Assembly (NCBI RefSeq): GCF_001423265.1
Contig: NZ_LMND01000001.1
Span: forward strand, 682,548-746,547
From: Methylobacterium sp. Leaf108
GTDB taxonomy: Bacteria; Pseudomonadota; Alphaproteobacteria; Rhizobiales; Beijerinckiaceae
Length of the DNA stretch: 64,000 nucleotides
Direction of reading: 5' to 3'
Shown: positions 1 to 8,624 of the stretch, piece after piece
How the letters are laid out: each line of letters opens with the position of its first letter
Numbering within the stretch: position 1 is the stretch's first letter
Notes under the pieces: model-generated
The model's database searches: none
Seen by the model: only the letters and a program-made list of their open reading frames with translations
Told to the model about the DNA's origin: nothing
Made by a program: the position numbers and the translations under genes

Positions 1-818
1 CCGCCGTGACCCGGGCGGTGGCCGCCCTCGAGGACCGGATCGGGACGCGTCTTCTGGCGCGGACCACCCGCTCGGTGAAACTCACCGAGGCGGGCGGGCG
101 CTATCTGGAGGATTGCCGGCGCATCCTGGCGGACATCGAGGAGGCGGAGGCCGCCGCATCCGGGTCCTACGCCACACCCTCGGGCACCCTGACCGTCACC
201 GCTCCGGTGCAGTTCGGCCGCCTCTACGTGCTGCCCGTCATCACCGATTACCTCGCGCGCCATCCCGCCGTCAGCGCCCGCGCCCTGTTCCTCGACCGCG
301 TCATCACCATGCTCGACGAGGGCGCGGATGTGGGGGTCCGCATCGGTCACCTCGCCGATTCCGGTCTGGCGGCGATCCGGGTCGGCAGCGTGCGCCGGAT
401 CCTGTGCGCGTCGCCGGACTACCTCGACCGGCACGGGACCCCCGAGACCGCCCGCGACCTGCAGCACCACGCCCTGATCGGCTCGGCGAGTTCCGGCCTG
501 GGAGAGGACGGGCGCTTCGGTCTCGGCCGGGGCGTTCCGGCCACGGCGCGCCCGCGGCTGGTCTGCAACACCATCGATTCGGCCCTCGCGGCCGCGCTCG
601 CCGGCCACGGCATCGCGCAGCTCCTGTCCTATCAGGTCGCGCCCGCGATCGCGGACGGCCGCCTGCGCCTCGTCCTCGACGACCCCGAGGCTGGACCGAT
701 GCCGGTCCACGTCGTGAGTGTCGAGGGGCGGCGCGCGCCCGCGAAGGTGCGCGCCTTCATCGATCTGGCCGTGACGCGACTTCAGGCCGATCCGAGGGTC
801 AATCCGAATCGTTCCTGA
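1..818 (+). CDS. LysR-family transcriptional regulator (5' end outside window)
   Basis: The reading frame is open from the window edge, so the true start lies upstream. The visible protein begins inside the winged helix of a LysR N-terminal domain (AALEDRIGTRLLARTTRSVKLTEAG), the canonical recognition-helix/wing sequence. A linker helix follows, then a type 2 periplasmic-binding-like effector domain beginning near GTLTVTAPVQFGRLYVLPVI. The effector ligand cannot be told. The closest style is the large LysR group often placed beside oxidoreductases. It ends only 11 bases before the start of a gene-transfer-agent tail gene on the same strand, which is an unusual neighbour. Family assignment is firm; target genes are unknown. 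Confidence 0.93.
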   Translation, partial: AVTRAVAALEDRIGTRLLARTTRSVKLTEAGGRYLEDCRRILADIEEAEAAASGSYATPSGTLTVTAPVQFGRLYVLPVITDYLARHPAVSARALFLDRVITMLDEGADVGVRIGHLADSGLAAIRVGSVRRILCASPDYLDRHGTPETARDLQHHALIGSASSGLGEDGRFGLGRGVPATARPRLVCNTIDSALAAALAGHGIAQLLSYQVAPAIADGRLRLVLDDPEAGPMPVHVVSVEGRRAPAKVRAFIDLAVTRLQADPRVNPNRS

Positions 819-829
819 GGGTCACGACC

Positions 830-1711
830 ATGCGCGTGCTTCCCCCCGCCCTCGCCGCGCATCTCGCCGGCGGGGCCACCACCCTGTGCCGGTGCTGGTC
901 GCTCACCCGCCGCGACGGCGCGACCCTCGGTTTCACCGACCACGACCGCGACCTCGTGCTCGGTGGATTGGTCCATGCCGCCCATTCCGGGCTCGAGGCG
1001 GCCGAGGCCAGCGCCGAGCTCGGTTTCGCGGTGGGCGGCGGCGAGGTCGCCGGGGCCTTGCGCTCCTCGGGCATCGCCGAGGCCGACATCGCCGCCGGGC
1101 TCTACGACGGGGCCGGGGTCGAGACTTGGCTGGTGGACTGGAGCGATCCGCAGACGCGCCTCCTCCTCGACGTCGGCACGGTCGGCGAAATCCGCCGCAG
1201 CGGGGCCGCCTTCGTGGCCGAGCTGCGCGGCCTGATGCACGCGCTGGACGTCGAGCGCGGCCGGACCTACCGGGCCACCTGCGGCGCCGACCTCGGCGAT
1301 CGCCGCTGCCGGATCGACCTCGCCGATCCGCGCTGGCGCACCACCGGAACCGTGACCGGGCCGGCCACCGCGGGGGGCCTCGGCGTCGCCCTCGCCACCC
1401 CTGCCGACGACGGCCGCTTCGACGGCGGCCGCCTCGCCTGGCGTTCGGGGTCCAATGCCGGCGCCTCGGCGGACGTGCGCGGCCTCCTCAGCGACCGGAT
1501 CTGGCTGTGGGAGGTTCCGGCCAGGGCGGTCGCCACGGGCGACGCCTTCGTCCTCACCGCCGGCTGCGACAAGCGCCTGTCGACCTGCCGCGACCGCTTC
1601 GCCAACGTCCCGAATTTCCAGGGCTTTCCACACATGCCGGGCAACGACTTCGTGCTGCGCCACGCGCCGGGCTCGGGCCCCGGCCTCGACGGCGGCAGCC
1701 TGTTCCGATGA
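830..1711 (+). CDS. DUF2163 phage/GTA tail-associated protein (GTA orfg13-like)
   Basis: A 293-residue protein of the DUF2163 / phage BR0599 family, the homologue of orfg13 in the Rhodobacter capsulatus gene transfer agent, which belongs to the baseplate/hub region of the tail. The family-typical C-terminal block is visible: CDKRLSTCRDRFANVPNFQG from about residue 246, followed by GFPHMPGND. A second Cys pair lies in CGADLGDRRC. The ATG at 830 was chosen because homology begins right after it; a longer upstream frame overlaps lysR and is not needed. Its stop overlaps the start of the NlpC/P60 gene by 4 bases, so the two are probably translationally coupled. Confidence 0.9.
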   Translation: MRVLPPALAAHLAGGATTLCRCWSLTRRDGATLGFTDHDRDLVLGGLVHAAHSGLEAAEASAELGFAVGGGEVAGALRSSGIAEADIAAGLYDGAGVETWLVDWSDPQTRLLLDVGTVGEIRRSGAAFVAELRGLMHALDVERGRTYRATCGADLGDRRCRIDLADPRWRTTGTVTGPATAGGLGVALATPADDGRFDGGRLAWRSGSNAGASADVRGLLSDRIWLWEVPARAVATGDAFVLTAGCDKRLSTCRDRFANVPNFQGFPHMPGNDFVLRHAPGSGPGLDGGSLFR

Positions 1712-2166
1712 TCGCCCTGCCACAGGCCGGCCTGCCGGACCGCGTCGTCGCGCGGGCCCGGGCCTGGATCGGCACGCCCTATCGGCATCAGGCCTCCCTG
1801 ATCGGGGTCGGCTGCGACTGCCTCGGGCTGGTGCGCGGGGTCTGGCGCGAGGTCCACGGCCCCGAGCCCGAGGTCGCCCCGCCCTACGGCGCGAGCTGGG
1901 CCGAGTCGGCGCCCCGCGGCAGCGATCCCCTCGCGGAGGCGGCCGGGCGCCACCTCGTGCCCCTGCCGCGACCGGATGCGGGGACCGAGCCGGAAGCCGG
2001 CGCGGTGCTGCTGTTTGCCTTCCGCGCCCACCTGCCCGCCCGGCACTGCGCCATCGCCACCGGTGCGGGCACGATGATCCACGCCCACGACGGCGCCGCG
2101 GTGACGGAGGTCGCCCTCACCCGCTGGTGGCGCCGGCACCTGACGCATGGGTTCCGGTTTCCCTGA
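1708..2166 (+). CDS. NlpC/P60 family cysteine peptidase (GTA orfg14-like)
   Basis: A 152-residue NlpC/P60 peptidase, the g14 equivalent of GTA clusters, expected to cut peptidoglycan peptide stems as part of the tail tip during particle entry. The catalytic Cys lies in the GCDCLGLV motif (Cys38), and the paired His is probably in RHCAIATG near residue 113. The opening RARAWIGTPYRHQASL is the typical start of tail-associated members. The start codon overlaps the preceding stop (ATGA). No signal peptide is present, as expected for a virion component. In other GTAs the next gene is g15; here a reversed toxin-antitoxin cassette intervenes. Confidence 0.9.
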   Translation: MIALPQAGLPDRVVARARAWIGTPYRHQASLIGVGCDCLGLVRGVWREVHGPEPEVAPPYGASWAESAPRGSDPLAEAAGRHLVPLPRPDAGTEPEAGAVLLFAFRAHLPARHCAIATGAGTMIHAHDGAAVTEVALTRWWRRHLTHGFRFP

Positions 2167-2185
2167 AACCCCACCAACGACGGTC

Positions 2186-2467
2186 TTACGCCGCCTTGCA
2201 GACCGTCATCTCCACCTGCAATCCGGCGGCGCTCAGCATGGTCACGAGGGTGTCGATCGCGAACAGATCGATCTTGCCGCGCAGGAGATCCGACACCCGC
2301 GGCTGCGTCACGCCCAGAATTCTGGCCGCCTGCACCTGACTCCATCCTTCGCCGGCTATGTGATCCTTGAGCGCCGTCATCAGCGCCGCGCGTAGCTTCA
2401 TGTTTTCGGCCTGCGCCGGGGTGTCCTCGATCGCGTCCCAGACGCTCGCATAGCGGTTGGCGGTCAT
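2186..2467 (-). CDS. HigA/XRE-type antitoxin, helix-turn-helix protein
   Basis: A 93-residue protein with one helix-turn-helix of the HTH_37/XRE type: the segment WSQVQAARILGVTQPRVSDLLRGKIDLF has the Q-x3-A-x4-V-x-Q-x2-V-S pattern of operator-binding antitoxins that pair with Gp49/HigB-like toxins. Its ATG overlaps the toxin stop by 4 bases, so toxin precedes antitoxin, the HigBA order. It probably binds the 30-base palindrome upstream of the toxin gene and represses the pair. The cassette faces against the surrounding tail genes and ends 19 bases from the g14 stop. Confidence 0.88.
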   Translation of the reverse strand: MTANRYASVWDAIEDTPAQAENMKLRAALMTALKDHIAGEGWSQVQAARILGVTQPRVSDLLRGKIDLFAIDTLVTMLSAAGLQVEMTVCKAA

Positions 2468-2820
2468 GGGGTGGCTCCTTTGATGGCCTCGCCGTATCGG
2501 CGTGTCGCGAGCGCCAGATCCTCGCGACTGGTCTTCTGTGTCGTCTTTCGAAAACAGTGCAGGACGAAGATCGCATCGGCAAACTTCGCAACGTAGACGA
2601 CGCGAAACGCGCCGCTCGCCTCGCGAATCCGTAGCTCTCGGGCACCAGGGCCGATCGACGTCATAGGCTTCCAGTCGTCCGGGTCACGGCCCGACTGCAC
2701 CCGGTCGATTTGATAACCGGCCTCACGGCGAGCGGTCAGCGGAAACGCGCGCAGGTCGTCGAGCGCAGTACCCACGAAGACGACGCTTTTCGATCGGTCG
2801 GTCACCCGCCATCCATACAA
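2464..2820 (-). CDS. RelE/HigB-like toxin (phage Gp49-like family)
   Basis: A 113-118-residue member of the Gp49-like/HigB branch of the RelE superfamily, predicted to be a ribosome-associated mRNA interferase. The typical framework is visible: LDDLRAFPLTARREAGYQIDRVQ..., then the strand LRIREASGAFRVVYVAKF and the signature VLHCFRKTTQKTS. The longest frame starts at ATG 2820, but its first codons lie inside a perfect palindrome that is probably the operator. A GTG at 2805 (protein VTDRSKSVVF...) is an equally likely start that would leave the operator upstream. Together with the overlapping antitoxin gene it forms a type II toxin-antitoxin module. Confidence 0.88.
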   Translation of the reverse strand: MYGWRVTDRSKSVVFVGTALDDLRAFPLTARREAGYQIDRVQSGRDPDDWKPMTSIGPGARELRIREASGAFRVVYVAKFADAIFVLHCFRKTTQKTSREDLALATRRYGEAIKGATP

Positions 2821-2837
2821 AATTTTGTATGGATGGC
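2808..2837. promoter_or_regulatory. 30-base perfect palindrome, probable toxin-antitoxin operator
   Basis: A perfect inverted repeat of 30 bases centred at 2822/2823, with core TACAAAATTTTGTA flanked by CCATCCA/TGGATGG. It is conspicuously A+T-rich at the centre in a G+C-rich region. It straddles the 5' end of the toxin gene and lies 43 bases before the start of the large tail gene on the other strand. The natural reading is the autoregulatory operator of the toxin-antitoxin pair; it may also contain or block a promoter reading rightward into the tail gene. Confidence 0.75.
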
Positions 2838-2879
2838 CAAGGCGTCGGCTCGCATCTGGCCCACCCCCCGGAGCCCGCC

Positions 2880-5800
2880 ATGGCCACGCTGATCCTGCAG
2901 ACGGCCGGGGCGGCGGCGGGCACCGCGCTCGGCGGGCCGATCGGCGCCATCGTCGGCAGCGCCGTCGGGTCGGCGGCCGGGTCGGCCCTCGAGGGGGCGC
3001 TGTTCGGCGCGCGGGCGGGGCCGCGCTTCGTCGAGGGGCCGCGCCTGTCGGAGGTGGCCGGGCTCGGCTCCACCGAGGGCGCGCCGATCCCGCGGGTCTA
3101 TGGCCGCGCCAGGATCGGCGGCACCCTGATCTGGGCGACGCGCCCGGTCGAGGTCCCCAACACCACGGTGGCGCGCGCCTCGGCCGGCGCCAAGGGCGGT
3201 GGCGGCGGGCAGAAGACCGTGTCCACCACCTATGCCTATTACGCCAACCTCGCCGTCGGCCTGTGCGAGGGCGAGATCGCGGGCCTGCGCCGGGTCTGGG
3301 CCGACGGCAGCGAGATCGACCTCGCCACGCTGACCCACCGCCTGCACACGGGCGGACCGGACCAGGCGCCCGACCCGCTGATCGCGGCCAAGGAGGGGGG
3401 AGACGCGCCGGCCTATCGCGGCCTCGCCTACGTCGTGTTCGAGCGCCTGGATCTGGCCCCCTTCGGCAACCGGGTGCCGCAGTTCGCCTTCGAGGTGGTC
3501 CGCCCCGTCGATGGCCTGGCCGGCATGATCCGCGCGGTCTGCCTCATCCCCGGCTCCACCGAGTTCGGCCTCGATCCCGCCCTCGTCACCGAGGACGCGG
3601 GCTACGGCGCAAGCCGCCCGGCCAACCGCTTCCAGTTCCAGGGCGCCACCGACGTCGTCGCCTCCCTCGACGCCCTCCAGGCCCTGTGCCCGCGCCTGGA
3701 GCGGGTCTCGGTGGTGGCGAGCTGGTTCGGCGACGACCTGCGCGCCGGCCATTGCACGGTGCGCCCCAAGGTCGACAACCCGGGCAAGGCCACTCTTGGC
3801 GACGTCTGGCGGGTCGCGGGCCTGACCCGCGGCGCGGTCGGGACGGTCTCGACCGCACCCACCGGCGGCCCGGCCTACGGCGGCACCCCCTCGGACGCGG
3901 GGCTGACCCGCCTCGTGGCCGAACTCGGACGGCGCGGGCTCGACGTGGTGCTCTACCCCTTCGTGATGATGGACGTGCCCGCCGGCAACGCCCTGCCGGA
4001 CCCGCGCGACCCCGCCGCACCCGGCCAGCCGCCCTACCCCTGGCGCGGGCGCATCACCTGCGCGCCCGCCCCCGATCTGACCGGAAGCCCCGACGGCACG
4101 GCGGCGGCCGGCACCGAGGTCGCGGCCTTCTTCGAGCGGGCGGACGGCTACCGCCGGTTCCTCCTGCATTACGCGGATCTGGCCGCCACCTGGCTGCGCG
4201 ACGGCATCGCCCTGCACGGCTTCGTCGTCGGCAGCGAGTTCGTCGGCCTCACCCGCGTGCGGGCGCAGGCCGGGCGCTACCCGGCGGTGGAGGGGTTCCG
4301 GGCACTGGCGGGCGCGGTCCGCACCCGCCTCGGCGCGGGCGTCAGGCTCGTCTACGCCGCCGACTGGACCGAGTACGGTGCCCACGTCCGGGAGGGGGGC
4401 GCGATCGTGCGCTTTCCCCTCGACGCGCTGTTCGCCGACCCGGCCATCGACGCCGTCGGGATCGACTACTATCCGCCCCTGTCCGACTGGCGCGACGGCG
4501 ACGGCCATGCCGATCTGGCGCAGGCGGGCACGATCTACGATCCGGCCTACCTCAAGCGCGGGCTCGGCTCGGGCGAGGCCTTCGACTGGTTCTATGCCGA
4601 CGCGGCAGCCCGGAATGCGCAGGCGCGCACGCCGATCACCGACGGCGCATATGGAAAACCCTGGATCTACCGCGCCAAGGACCTCGTCGCGTGGTGGTCG
4701 AACGATCACATCGAGCGCGACGGCGGTCTCGAGACCCGGGCCACCGCCTGGGTGGCGCGCTCCAAACCGATCTGGCTCACCGAGATCGGGGTGCCGGCGG
4801 TGGACAAGGGCAGCAACGGCCCCAACGTCTTCCCCGACCCGAAATCCTCCGAGAACGCCGCCCCGCCGTTCTCGTCGGGCGCGCGAGACGACCTCGTCCA
4901 GGCCCGCGGCCTCACCGCGATCCTGAGCCGGTTCGACCCCGCCCTGCCGGGCTTCGACCCCGCCGACAACCCGGTCTCGCCCCTCTACGGCGGGCGGATG
5001 GTGGACCCGGCCGGGGTGTTCGTGTGGTGCTGGGACGCCCGGCCCTACCCGGCCTTCCCGGATTTCGACGCGGTGTGGGCGGATGCGGTCAACTGGCGGG
5101 TCGGCCACTGGATCACCGGGCGGATCGAGGGGCTGGAACTCGACCGGCTGATCGGCGCCGTCCTCGACGACCTCGGCGTGGCGGTGCCCCACCGGATCGC
5201 GGCCGACGCCTTCCTCGACGGCTACGTCCTCGACCGGCCGCTGTCGGCCCGCGCCGCGCTCGAACCCCTGGCCCAGGTCTACGGCCTCGACGTCTCGGCG
5301 GTGGCCGGCATCCTGACGATCCGCGGGCCGCGTCGGGAGAGCCCGCTGGCGCTGTCGGAGGCGGACCTCGTCCGCGACGAGCCGGAGGCCGCGCCCCTGT
5401 CCCTGGTGCGGGCCGAGGAGAGCGAGTTGCCGCGCTCGGTCGAGGTGAGTTTCTGCGACGCCGAGAGCGCCGAGTACCGCACCGCCACCGCCGCGGCGGT
5501 CCGGCCCGCCGGCGGCCGGCGGCGCGAGACGCGGGTGGAAGCCCCCGTCGTCACCCGGCGGGAGGCGGTCGAGCGGCTCGCCGAGGCGGCCCTCGACACC
5601 GCCATCGCAGGCCGCGAGACCGCCCGCTTCGGGGTGAGCCCGCGCCTGGTGACGTTGGAGCCCGGCGACCTCCTCGCCCTGCCCGGAGCGGCGGCGCGCC
5701 ACCGCATCGTGCGGATCACCGACGATCCGGGCGGGCGGCGCATCGAGACCCGCGCCGTGCCGGCGGGTGGCCTCGCCGCCCCGCTGCGCGACCGCGCCGA

Positions 5801-6788
5801 GGTCAGGCCGCACCGGCCGCCCCCGCTCCTGGCCGGACGGCCCTATGCGGCGATCCTCGACCTGCCCGTCGACCGGGGCGGCCCGACGCCGCTGCAGGAC
5901 CTGGCGGTGGCCGCCGACCCGTGGCCCGGCGCGGTCGCGGTCTGGCGCGCCTCGGGCGAAGGCGCCCCTCTCGTGCTGCACGGCCAGGTCGACTACCCGG
6001 CCTGCCTCGGCGAAACCTTGGGCGTGCTGCCGCCCGGACCGCTCTGGCGCTTCGACCGGCACGCCGTCCTCGAGGTGACCCTGTGCCACGCCGGCGCACT
6101 CTCGGCGATCGCCGAGGAGGCGGCCATGGCGGGCGGCAACCTGTTCGCCCTGCGCGGTCCCGACGGGGCCATCGAGATCCTGGCGGCGGCCGGGGTCGCG
6201 CTCGTGGGGCAGGGCCGCTACCGCCTGACCCGGCTCCTGCGCGGGCTCGCCGGGAGCGAGGCGCAGGCGGCCCGCCCGCTGGCCGCCGGGAGCCTGATCG
6301 TGCGCCTCGACGACGGCGCGGTGGTGCCCCTGGTCGAGCGCCTCGACGAGGCCGGCCGCCCGTTCCGCTACCGGATCGGCCCGGCCGCGCGCGATCCGGC
6401 CGATCCGTCGTTCGTGGAGGCGACCGCGACGGCGGGGCTGGGCGCCCTGCGGCCGCTGGCCCCGGTCCACCTGCGGGCGCGGCGGACGCCGCAGGGGGTG
6501 CGGCTGACCTGGCTGCGCCGAGCCCGGCGCGACGCGGACGCCTGGGAGCCGGCCGAGATCCCCTTCGACGAGCCGGGCGAGAGCTACGTCGTCGACCTCC
6601 ACGGGCCGGAGGGCACCCTCCTGCGTAGCCTCGGCGCGACGACGGCGAGCCTTCTCTACGACGCCGCCGCCGAGGCCGCCGACTTCGGAGGCCCCCAGAC
6701 GCGCCTCGACGTGGCCGTGGCGCAGGTCGGCACCGTCGCCGGGCGGGGGCCGGCGACCCGGACGCTGGTGCCGGTCAGGGCCGGCTGA
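2880..6788 (+). CDS. GTA/phage tail host-specificity protein with TIM-barrel domain (orfg15-like)
   Basis: A protein of about 1,302 residues, the expected size for GTA orfg15, the large tail-tip/host-specificity protein. N-terminal Gly/Ala-rich segments (IGAIVGSAVGSAAGSALEGALFG) and the block IPRVYGRARIGGTLIWATR are the tail-protein start. The middle is a glycoside-hydrolase-like TIM barrel: IDAVGIDYYPPLSDWRDG and the strand IWLTEIGVPAVDKGSNGPN carry its characteristic acidic residues. The C-terminal third is the Phage-tail_3/Rcc01698-like region. The ATG at 2880 is preferred over an in-frame codon at 2829, which lies in the palindrome. It is probably co-transcribed with the fibre gene 38 bases downstream. 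Confidence 0.92.
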   Translation: MATLILQTAGAAAGTALGGPIGAIVGSAVGSAAGSALEGALFGARAGPRFVEGPRLSEVAGLGSTEGAPIPRVYGRARIGGTLIWATRPVEVPNTTVARASAGAKGGGGGQKTVSTTYAYYANLAVGLCEGEIAGLRRVWADGSEIDLATLTHRLHTGGPDQAPDPLIAAKEGGDAPAYRGLAYVVFERLDLAPFGNRVPQFAFEVVRPVDGLAGMIRAVCLIPGSTEFGLDPALVTEDAGYGASRPANRFQFQGATDVVASLDALQALCPRLERVSVVASWFGDDLRAGHCTVRPKVDNPGKATLGDVWRVAGLTRGAVGTVSTAPTGGPAYGGTPSDAGLTRLVAELGRRGLDVVLYPFVMMDVPAGNALPDPRDPAAPGQPPYPWRGRITCAPAPDLTGSPDGTAAAGTEVAAFFERADGYRRFLLHYADLAATWLRDGIALHGFVVGSEFVGLTRVRAQAGRYPAVEGFRALAGAVRTRLGAGVRLVYAADWTEYGAHVREGGAIVRFPLDALFADPAIDAVGIDYYPPLSDWRDGDGHADLAQAGTIYDPAYLKRGLGSGEAFDWFYADAAARNAQARTPITDGAYGKPWIYRAKDLVAWWSNDHIERDGGLETRATAWVARSKPIWLTEIGVPAVDKGSNGPNVFPDPKSSENAAPPFSSGARDDLVQARGLTAILSRFDPALPGFDPADNPVSPLYGGRMVDPAGVFVWCWDARPYPAFPDFDAVWADAVNWRVGHWITGRIEGLELDRLIGAVLDDLGVAVPHRIAADAFLDGYVLDRPLSARAALEPLAQVYGLDVSAVAGILTIRGPRRESPLALSEADLVRDEPEAAPLSLVRAEESELPRSVEVSFCDAESAEYRTATAAAVRPAGGRRRETRVEAPVVTRREAVERLAEAALDTAIAGRETARFGVSPRLVTLEPGDLLALPGAAARHRIVRITDDPGGRRIETRAVPAGGLAAPLRDRAEVRPHRPPPLLAGRPYAAILDLPVDRGGPTPLQDLAVAADPWPGAVAVWRASGEGAPLVLHGQVDYPACLGETLGVLPPGPLWRFDRHAVLEVTLCHAGALSAIAEEAAMAGGNLFALRGPDGAIEILAAAGVALVGQGRYRLTRLLRGLAGSEAQAARPLAAGSLIVRLDDGAVVPLVERLDEAGRPFRYRIGPAARDPADPSFVEATATAGLGALRPLAPVHLRARRTPQGVRLTWLRRARRDADAWEPAEIPFDEPGESYVVDLHGPEGTLLRSLGATTASLLYDAAAEAADFGGPQTRLDVAVAQVGTVAGRGPATRTLVPVRAG

Positions 6789-6826
6789 CGAAGCCCACCC
6801 TTCGCAATCCTGTCAGGAGACCACCG

Positions 6827-8587
6827 ATGTCCCAGGCCACGGCCAACCTCGCGCTGCCGCTGATCGCGGCGGCGCAGGCCTCCAAGCACGTCACCCACAA
6901 CGAGGCGCTCACCGCCCTCGACAGCCTCGTGCAGCTCGCCTGCCTCGACAAGGACCTGGCCGCGCCGCCCGCCGGCCCGCGCGAGGGCGACCGCTACCTC
7001 GTCGTCACCCCGAGCCCGGCGGGACCTTGGGCGGGGCTGTCGGGCCAGGTCGTGCGCTACCACGACGGCTCCTGGATCGGCTTCGCGCCCAAGGCCGGCT
7101 GGTTCTGCTGGGTCGTCGACGAGGGCGACCTCTATACCTTCGACGGCACCGCCTGGATCGGGTTTCGCGCGACCCTGACCGCGTTCCAGAACCTGGCCCG
7201 CCTCGGGGTCGGCACCACGGCGGACGCGGGCAACCCGTTCGCGGCCAAGCTCAACGCCGCGCTGTGGACGGCGCTCGGCACCGGCGAGGGCGGGACGGGG
7301 GACCTGCGCTACACCCTCAAAAAGGAGGCCGCCGCCCGAACGCTGTCGCTCCTGATGCAGACCGGCTTCTCCGGCCGGGCCGAGATCGGGCTGACCGGCG
7401 ACGACGACCTCCACGTGAAGGTCTCGGCCAACGGCTCCGCGTTCCTGGAGGCCCTGAGGGTCAACCGGTCGAACGGCACCCTGGCGCATGTGGCGGGCAC
7501 CGCCGCCGCCCCGGCGCTCGCCCCGGCCGGGGACGCCAACACCGGCGTCTTTTCCCCCGGCGCGGATGCCTGGGCGGTGGCGACGGGCGGCATCGAGCGC
7601 CTGCGGGTGGGCAGCGACGGGCGCCTCGGGCTCGGGACGGCGACGCCGCGCTCGACCCTGGACACCGGGCTCGGCACCCTCACGGGTGCGGCCAACGACT
7701 ACGGCCAGGCACAGACCACGTTGTCCGGCGGCGGAAGCGTCTCGTGGGGCGGGGCGGGCGGGCGCCTGCGCTGGACGGGGCGGTTCCTGGCCATGCCCAT
7801 GAGCAGGCCCACCGCCCAGAACGGCTACATCGCCATCACGCAGCCCACCACCGACATCCCGGCGGCGCAGTGCTGGGACAACCTCGCGCGGACGGCCGAC
7901 CCGACGGGGATCGTCCTCACCCCGTGGGACGCGCTCTATGCGGTGCATCCGCCCGGGGGCACCGCCTCGAGCGTGACGCTCTGGGTCGTCAACTATGCGT
8001 CGGCCTTCGTCGCGCCGAGCAACTGGCTGCTCGTGGCGGCGCACAACGGCGACGACAACACGATCAAGCTCGGCACCGGCGCCATCCTCAGGGCCGGCGG
8101 CACCGCCACGGCGGGCACGGATGCGCACTACGCCCCGCGGCTGCCGAGCCCCGACAACACGCTCAGCCTCGGCGGACCCGCCAACCGCTACGCCACGCTA
8201 TATGCGGCCACCGGCGCCATCAACACCTCCGACGCCCGCGAGAAATCACCCCTGGCGCCGCTGTCCGCGGCGGAGATCGCGGCCTCGGTGGCGCTGGGCA
8301 GGCGGATCGGCACCTTCCGCTTCCTCGAGGCGGTCCGCCGCAAGGGAGCGGCCGCGCGGCTCCACGTCGGGCTGACCGTCCAGGAGGCGATCGGCGTCCT
8401 CGAGGCCCACGGGCTCGACCCCTTCGCGTTCGGCTTCATCTGCCACGACGTGCTCGACCCCGACCCGGAGGCATCGGCCGGGACAGGGGCGGGGGCCGGC
8501 GACCGCTACGGCTTTCGCAGCGACGAGCTGGTGCTGTTCCTGGCCCGGGGCTTCGAGGCGCGGCTCACGGCCCTCGAGGCGGCGTGA
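6827..8587 (+). CDS. Tail fibre: DUF2793 domain plus S74 intramolecular chaperone
   Basis: A 586-residue fibre-like protein. Residues about 1-150 match the DUF2793 phage/GTA domain (opening ANLALPLIAAAQASKHVTHNEAL, then LVVTPSPAGPWAG and WIGF repeats). The centre is a low-complexity beta-rich shaft. The C-terminus is a Peptidase_S74 intramolecular chaperone: NTSDAREKSPLAPLSAAEI has the SDxRxK signature, with Ser468 as the predicted self-cleavage residue and a released fragment of about 119 residues ending in FLARGFEARLTALEA. Such domains trimerise and then cut themselves off mature fibres. It is likely the receptor-binding fibre of the tail encoded just upstream. Confidence 0.87.
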   Translation: MSQATANLALPLIAAAQASKHVTHNEALTALDSLVQLACLDKDLAAPPAGPREGDRYLVVTPSPAGPWAGLSGQVVRYHDGSWIGFAPKAGWFCWVVDEGDLYTFDGTAWIGFRATLTAFQNLARLGVGTTADAGNPFAAKLNAALWTALGTGEGGTGDLRYTLKKEAAARTLSLLMQTGFSGRAEIGLTGDDDLHVKVSANGSAFLEALRVNRSNGTLAHVAGTAAAPALAPAGDANTGVFSPGADAWAVATGGIERLRVGSDGRLGLGTATPRSTLDTGLGTLTGAANDYGQAQTTLSGGGSVSWGGAGGRLRWTGRFLAMPMSRPTAQNGYIAITQPTTDIPAAQCWDNLARTADPTGIVLTPWDALYAVHPPGGTASSVTLWVVNYASAFVAPSNWLLVAAHNGDDNTIKLGTGAILRAGGTATAGTDAHYAPRLPSPDNTLSLGGPANRYATLYAATGAINTSDAREKSPLAPLSAAEIAASVALGRRIGTFRFLEAVRRKGAAARLHVGLTVQEAIGVLEAHGLDPFAFGFICHDVLDPDPEASAGTGAGAGDRYGFRSDELVLFLARGFEARLTALEAA

Positions 8588-8624
8588 GCGACCGCACCGG
8601 GTGCGGGCCCGGGATCCGGGACCG

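Noticed and set aside
2802..6602. A 1,266-residue open frame on the minus strand antisense to the g15-like tail gene
   Set aside because: It is Arg/Gly/Ala/Pro/His-rich with no motifs, as expected from the antisense of a G+C-rich gene whose third codon positions are G or C. The plus-strand protein has clear domains.
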